From the NCBI GenBank assembly GCA_963576565.1, contig OY755048.1, positions 9,029,984 to 9,093,983 on the forward strand: a DNA stretch of 64,000 nt, given 5' to 3'. Made by a program: the position numbers and the translations under genes. Position 1 is the stretch's first letter. Each line of letters starts with the position of its first letter. Source of the stretch: Aspidapion aeneum (taxonomy: Eukaryota; Arthropoda; Insecta; Coleoptera; Brentidae). This document shows, in pieces, positions 58,741 through 64,000 of the stretch. The notes beneath the pieces were generated by a model. The model did not search any database. It worked only from the letters and a program-made list of their open reading frames with translations, and was not told the origin of the DNA.

Positions 58741-59215
58741 CAAGGCATCTTTTAGACTATATTGTGTATCCATTTGGATACGCAGGCCTTCAGAGTGGAT
58801 ACCCAGTAAACATGAAATGGGCCTTGGCCTTTTATAAAATATAATTAAAATATAATACCTAAAATACAGGGTGTAATTTAAATTATGAACCAATCTGTAA
58901 GAGATGTTGTGGAAGGTCCAAAGTAGACAAAAGTTCAAATAACTTTTGGCCAAGTTATAGCATTTGTTAAGTTTGGAGACTAGGGAAAAACCATAAATTT
59001 TTGAAATGACAAATAAAAGAACGTTAAATAATTTTAATATGATTCAAAAATATTCTATTGCTTTTTTTCCAAGAAAATATAGATAGCTTAAGGATACAGT
59101 GTGGCCAAATAATTTTTGGAATAGGTATAAACTTGTCAATTCTTTTAATAATTAATATTTTTATGAGCTATTAAATTTACACAAACGAAATTGATAATAA
59201 GACGTAAAATAGTTA

Positions 59216-60350
59216 TCTATATTAGCACTACATTTTAAAGATTTTGTAAAATTTGTTGAAAAAAAAAACAGATTTTTGGTAATAATTTTGAGTATTTCTA
59301 TTTGTTTTCAAATAATTTTACCATTTAATTATTACCCTTATTTTCACGCATAATTTTAAAAAATCTCTATACTACTAAACCGACAATAAATAAAAAAGCA
59401 TCGTGGCGAAGATCAAGTTCATTAAATTTTCCGCCATCTATAAATATAATATGGCTTACTAAATTGAATTTGACCCTCCATAAAGGAAAGTTTTTTCTTA
59501 TGTTGCAAGAAATTGTTCGATCCTTTTTTGAATTTATTTAAAAAAATCTAGGTCCATCACAGACAACGAGGTACTAATCATAAAAAAATAAATCGTTGCA
59601 ACATAAAAAGAAGCGATCCTTCATAGAAGGACAAATTTGAATTTTTTTCCAATATCTTGAATTTAAAAATGTCAATAGTTTTGTTCAAAGAGCAATCGAG
59701 TAACGCCATAATTCTGTTTATTTCATGAAATCGGTTCAGAGAATTTATATAAAAATTATTGCAGACAAAAATTAAAACAACAGTTGTTATAACAATTATA
59801 AGTTAAAGAACCACTAAACCGATTTTATAGATTTTATATAATAAATTTATGAGGAAATGAACAAAACAGAATTAATAAGGATTCATTTTTTGGGAACCAA
59901 TAAACCGATTTTAATGATTCGTAGTTAAAATTAATGTTTCGTGATCCACTAAACGGATTTTAGTGATTCGTAACTAGTTGCATGAGGGTGGCGAAAACAG
60001 AGCGGTTTTAAGAATTCCAAAAAATATCCGGAATACAAGAATAAAATGCCTCTTTGAAAAGGGCAAGATTGATTCTGTCAGCCACCTTAGATTTTATAAT
60101 CAATTTTCTGCATAGTTCTCTCTCTTCCATTACCATTGGTAGTAGGGTTCACCCGGTATATATGAGTACCGGGTTTAATTACAGTTTTTTTTTCATTTTA
60201 ATTAGTTATACACAAACACATCCTATAATACCCCAAAAACTTTTTCAAGATTAATTTTTAACTATTTTTGGGATAAATCGGGAGGAACATAAAACGGCGA
60301 CGGGCCTTTTGAGGAATTTGGATACGCAGTAAAATATCACTAAAAGATGC
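59216..60350. repeat. Large dispersed repeat, copy 2 (internally deleted)
   Basis: Homologous in the same orientation to 33225-35306: TAGCACTACAT, GGTAATAATTTTGAG, AACCGACAAT, GAAGCGATCCTTCATAGAAG, CCGGGTTTAATTACAG and TTTGGATACGCAGTAAA occur in the same order. The segment corresponding to about 33380-34310 is absent, so only the right half of the foldback element remains. Confidence 0.75.
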
Positions 60351-60634
60351 TCTGTCCTACAGATAGTGTTGCCACCATGACGAGAGATTCTCGCCTCTTC
60401 TCTCGTCTCGCCCTTTCTCGGCGAGACGAAAAGATATTTTCATTCGAATAAAAGCTCGATACGAGACGAGAGAAAGGCCCTCTCTCGTCGAGATATTCTC
60501 GTTTCCCTTTCTCTCTCGAACAAAAAAGGCTGGTTTTACAAATTTTTATGATCTACCATTTGTTCATATTGACCTATTGTAGAGGTAAGCTGATATTTAT
60601 GTACTGTTTTCTTTAAATAAAAGGTATGCAAATA

Positions 60635-61118
60635 CAGTAGAACCCCGATTATCCGTGCGCGGATTATCCGGGCTGCGGATTATCCGTGCTATGATTTCCC
60701 ATTATCGAAATTGTGTTTTGAAGTTCTATCGAAATAGCGTTACCCGAAATCACTTGACCAAAACCTTATGTAGAATTATATTTTTTGTTCTGTTATCTTT
60801 TTATGCAATTAAAAGTTTGAACTTATGGGATCTTTTTCTTTCTGTCAAATTTTGAGTATATATACATAATATGTATGCAAGCGCGGATCTGGATCAAAAT
60901 CTAGGGGGGGGGAGGGGTAATTTTCCTGCTTTCCATTATTTTATTAGAAAAAAGAGTATATTTTTTTTTCTAGGGGGGGGTAATTACCCCGTTACCCCCC
61001 TCAAATCCGCGCTTGTATGTATGTAACATGTAATAAGTGAATGTTCGGATTATACGTGCTTTTCACTTATCCGTGCCTCGTCCGGTCCCGTGGAGCACGG
61101 ATAATCGGGGTTCTACTA
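60635..61118. mobile_element. 484 bp pogo/Tigger-type MITE with TA duplication
   Basis: CAGTAGAACCCCGATTATCC plus GTGC at the left is complementary to the right end over 24 bases with one mismatch at the last base, flanked by TA at 60633-60634 and 61119-61120. GGATTATCCG is repeated near the left end. It contains a later hAT MITE. Confidence 0.9.
60878..61015. mobile_element. 138 bp hAT-type MITE nested in the pogo-type MITE
   Basis: Ends CAAGCGCGGATCT and, inverted, CAAGCGCGGATTT are flanked by TATGTATG at 60870-60877 and 61016-61023. Internal CTAGGGGGGGG runs and TAATTACCCC match the copy at 54228-54409. Confidence 0.92.
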
Positions 61119-62103
61119 TATTGTCATATAGGTATTCCTTCCTTAACAACATGTCTGTGAACTTACCTTTTATTTACTCGAAATCAGATGAATAAAATCC
61201 AAAAGTGTAATAAAATGTTACTGTTAGTGTTGATGCTTATTAACGTACTGCACATTTTTTTCGGAAATTATTCATAAGCGGGAAATTTAAGTTTTCTTTT
61301 CTAGCTTTTGGTCTGAATTTTTGTTACTTAGAAATCTGTTAATAAAAAAAATGTTTTTGGACGATCAGATGAAAAATCTGCTAGGTAAAAAAAGTTTAAA
61401 GGTCTCTAGAGTATTATGCGTTTATTTCAAAAAAACATAGAAATTTCTTGCAAGAAAATGTTTTTTTCCTGAAAAATGAGGAAAAATTAAGATTAAAAGA
61501 AAGTAAAAAAAAAAGTTTTGCTTTGTTTTGAGAAAAAAATACATTTCCGCAAAGAAAATCTTTGGTTTCCAGAATCTGGAAATTCCGTAAAGATCTTCAA
61601 GAACCAAGTATTTTAAATAATAGATTTATTGACTTATTTTTAAGGATTTATATTATTGGCAAAACACAATATAATCTATCAACAAACACTTAGGATTTTA
61701 GGTACAATTTTAAATAAAAAAAAGCGATGCAAAACTTTTCCACAGCTTTCATTTCATCGGCCTCATCGAGGTATTTTAGTAAATGATTGTATTGTATTTA
61801 CTTCTTTATTTATTGTATGTATAAATATACAGGATATATTCCAGAATGGACCTATTACTTTATTTTGGAAAAAGTAAATACCATAAATTATAAGATTCAC
61901 TTTAAAAAACACTTTTACACAGGGTGTCTCAAAAATTTTTATAGCTGATATAAATCACGAGACACGAGAGACGAGACGAGAGAGAGGCTCTCTCGAGCGA
62001 TAAAAGAGTCCTATCGTCGAGACAAGAGACCCATTGTATCTCGCATAACGAGACGGGATGAGAGAAGGCCTTCTCTCGTCTCGTCTCGCCTCCCGGCAAC
62101 ACT

Positions 62104-62559
62104 GAAAAAGTCACTTTTTAATAAAACATTAATTAATCATACGTGGTACCGAAGGGTCTTTATTATTTTACTATTTATTCGCCTCATTATCAAAATTATA
62201 AAGATAAGGCCACTTGTCACAACATAATAAACACACAAATAGCTATTTTTAAATATCTTGAGAACTAAGTTAAATGATGACTTGCAGATTTCAATCATTT
62301 GTGTAAGGTAAAACTGTTAATGAGATTCTATCTAAATTTTTAAAGATAAGTAAGTTCTTAGGTTTTGTAATTTTTTAAAAATTTTCTTTATTAAAGGAGT
62401 ACAAATTTGGTCATACGTCAAGCAGATTGGCCTTTTTTAGGCTTTTATTAATAATATAATTGGAATAAATAATAATAATGAATTTAGTCATCACATAGAG
62501 CTAATTTTTATTTAATGAAAAAGTTATATTTTTATTCCTTTCCTGTGGGAAAGTGACAT
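62104..62559. other. Unannotated AT-rich sequence
   Basis: Nothing recognised between the GAGAC-arm element and inverted arm B. Confidence 0.4.
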
Positions 62560-62814
62560 AGAGGTATGAGTTAGGGGTCCAAATTATGCAGAACTTTTCA
62601 AGAAATATAAATATGGTATAATCTGTCTACGTTTGTTATTCATTTCGTCAAGAAATCCCATTTTTCGGTACGGTCTCTAGAGGGGAGCTACAGAAACAAA
62701 ATTATTTAAGGGACATCGGAAGACCCGATTTTGTCAAAAAAGTTTTTTACCGAAATTGTAACGATAGTAGTTTCTGAAATAATTCCGGCTGCAATCCTTT
62801 ATAGGACACTCTGT
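62560..62814. repeat. Inverted arm B of a 4.3 kb pair
   Basis: Reverse complement of the 58493-58740 block, ending GGACACTCTGTA. Similarity is high in the CAGAAACTACTATCG and ATAATTTTGTTTCTGTAGC segments. Confidence 0.55.
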
Positions 62815-62964
62815 ATATTCACTTGATTCAATATTTTTGTTTTCTGTGACATGCGAGAAATTGTAAATGTTTTACTATAAGTTTTGCGACCAAAAGCATG
62901 GACTGCAGTTATACTTTATTCACTTCATGCACTTTTCATGTTAATGCGAAGTTGACTTCAGGCT

Positions 62965-63394
62965 CCAGGGTAGCTATTCTGAATCTTGAACGATATGTGA
63001 CCAATCACATAACCCCTTTGACCAAGAGCAAACTCTGAGCGGTCGCCCGCTCTTCAGAGTTAGTGAATTATTACGCGTTTGAAGTGAAATCTGTTCTCCT
63101 GCCTCATACCGACTTAATGTTTCTCCGGGGTACGGGGCAGGAGAACAGATTTCACTTCAAACGCGTAAAATTCACTAAGTCTAAAGAGCGGGCGACTATA
63201 TCATTGCTCGAAACAAGTCATTTCGCACAACACGCGACCGCTCAGAGTGTGCTATTGGATAGTAGAAAAAGCTTGCGCAATGCAGGTCTTTTCGCATAGC
63301 ACGTGACGGCTCGGAGCTAATTTAAAGCTTGCCATTGGCCAAAGCATGTGATGGGAACTGTCACATCGTTCAAGACCCAGAATAGCTACCCTGG
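62965..63394. mobile_element. 430 bp palindromic MITE
   Basis: CCAGGGTAGCTATTCTG at both ends (inverted) continues as CTTGAACGAT. The centre is a strong hairpin: 63042-63103 pairs with 63136-63196 around a 32-base loop, including a perfect 33 bp stretch (63071-63103 with 63136-63168). No coding potential; no clear target duplication. Confidence 0.85.
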
Positions 63395-64000
63395 GGTTGA
63401 AAGCCCTTACCCTGAAAATACAATTCCACTTATTGGAAATCTGTCAAACTTATGCCAAATAAAATATGGCGGCCCAAAAATAAAAAACAAAAGGATTTGG
63501 GAAAATTCATAATTTTTTTATTTTTTCATTAATTTCTTTTAAGTTAATTTTATTTTATTGAGATTATAGTGCACTTTTTTAAAAACTAGTAATCACTTGC
63601 ATTTGTGAGGTTTCTGTCCCAAAATGGTATATTCCTCAACAACGTGTTTTATTTTTCGTGTTTCTTGCGTTTTATAGAGAAACTGCTGATTTTTCGAAAA
63701 AATCACAGGATATAAGAAACATGTATATTCAACCGAATGAACAAGCTGTATCCATACTGCGTTTAATTTTTTTCATAGGTTAAAAAGTTTTCGATTTATG
63801 CTAAAAAAACTACGAAATTGGCCTACGGTTCACTTTTTCATAAATGTTTCAATTCTAAATCACATGATCTAATTTTTTATTTTTTGTAGTCTATATTCTG
63901 TCAAATATGACGGTTTACATATGGTCGAGCGACCCACGACTTTGCACCAATGTTTTCCCGATTAAAATTATACCGTAGGGCAACCTCTTGGAACCCAAAT
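63395..64000. other. Unannotated sequence at window end
   Basis: Bases 63770-63870 (GTTTTCGATTTATGCTAAAA, then CACTTTTTCATAAATGTTTC) resemble 7015-7105, a dispersed repeat fragment. Otherwise nothing recognised. Confidence 0.4.

Larger units (their letters stand above)
60365..62103. mobile_element. Element with AGTGTTGCC ends and GAGACGAGAC-rich arms
   Basis: Left AGTGTTGCCACCATGACGAG and inverted right AGTGTTGCCGGGAGGCGAGA share the terminal AGTGTTGCC and continue into arms made of GAGAC/CTCTCG repeats (60380-60530 and 61958-62095). Two further elements are nested between them. No target duplication was found; two solo copies in opposite orientation remain an alternative. Confidence 0.6.

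Overview
This window looks like a gene-poor, AT-rich, repeat-dominated insect nuclear genome. The reasons are a spliced secreted protein with resilin/cuticle-like YGxP repeats, consensus eukaryotic splice signals, several decayed non-LTR retrotransposons (LINEs) of kinds common in arthropods, and many nested non-autonomous DNA transposons with hAT, Tc1/mariner-pogo and TTAA-type hallmarks. The species cannot be fixed from the sequence; a beetle or another insect with a large genome is only a guess. There is no CRISPR array and I recognise no tRNA or rRNA gene.

Two host gene pieces can be supported. The first is the terminal coding exon (2649-5357, + strand) of a secreted proline-rich YGPP/YGxP protein; its short start exon lies upstream and is not firmly located. 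The second is a GC-richer candidate first exon (about 50819-51265, + strand). It follows a TATA box and two CACGTG sites and ends at a perfect AAG|GTAAGT donor; the rest of that gene is not recognisable before the end of the window. A 22-codon tail ending at base 69 may be the end of an upstream gene.

Layout. 1-5.4 kb: upstream/intron sequence and the YGxP exon. 5.4-16.1 kb: two copies of a 1.4 kb hAT-like non-autonomous element, several small hAT MITEs, and two minus-strand LINE copies, one split by a 396 bp MITE with a perfect 8 bp target duplication. 17.8-20.3 kb: a 2.5 kb element with about 320 bp inverted arms. 20.5-21.4 kb: a minus-strand LINE. 22-29.4 kb: copies of a satellite-like unit, split by a 1.9 kb foldback element and by a 2.85 kb long-TIR element. 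The latter carries an internal tandem array, and inside that a 211 bp insertion with a hammerhead-ribozyme-like motif. 31.3-35.3 kb: two foldback elements. 37-45 kb: a minisatellite, a decayed LINE, a TTAA-flanked MITE and a GC-ended element. 46.3-50.2 kb: a tandem array of LINE RNase H/C-terminal ends that starts next to a perfect 26 bp-arm hairpin. 54-57 kb: a LINE inserted in another LINE. 58.5-63.4 kb: repeats nested three deep, ending in a strongly palindromic MITE.

No set of genes forms a pathway. The interest lies in the secreted repeat protein, the ATG-free leader exon, the ribozyme-like retroelement, and the number of long foldback elements that could give hairpin RNAs. Family assignments rest on reading motifs and terminal repeats by eye; no database search was run.
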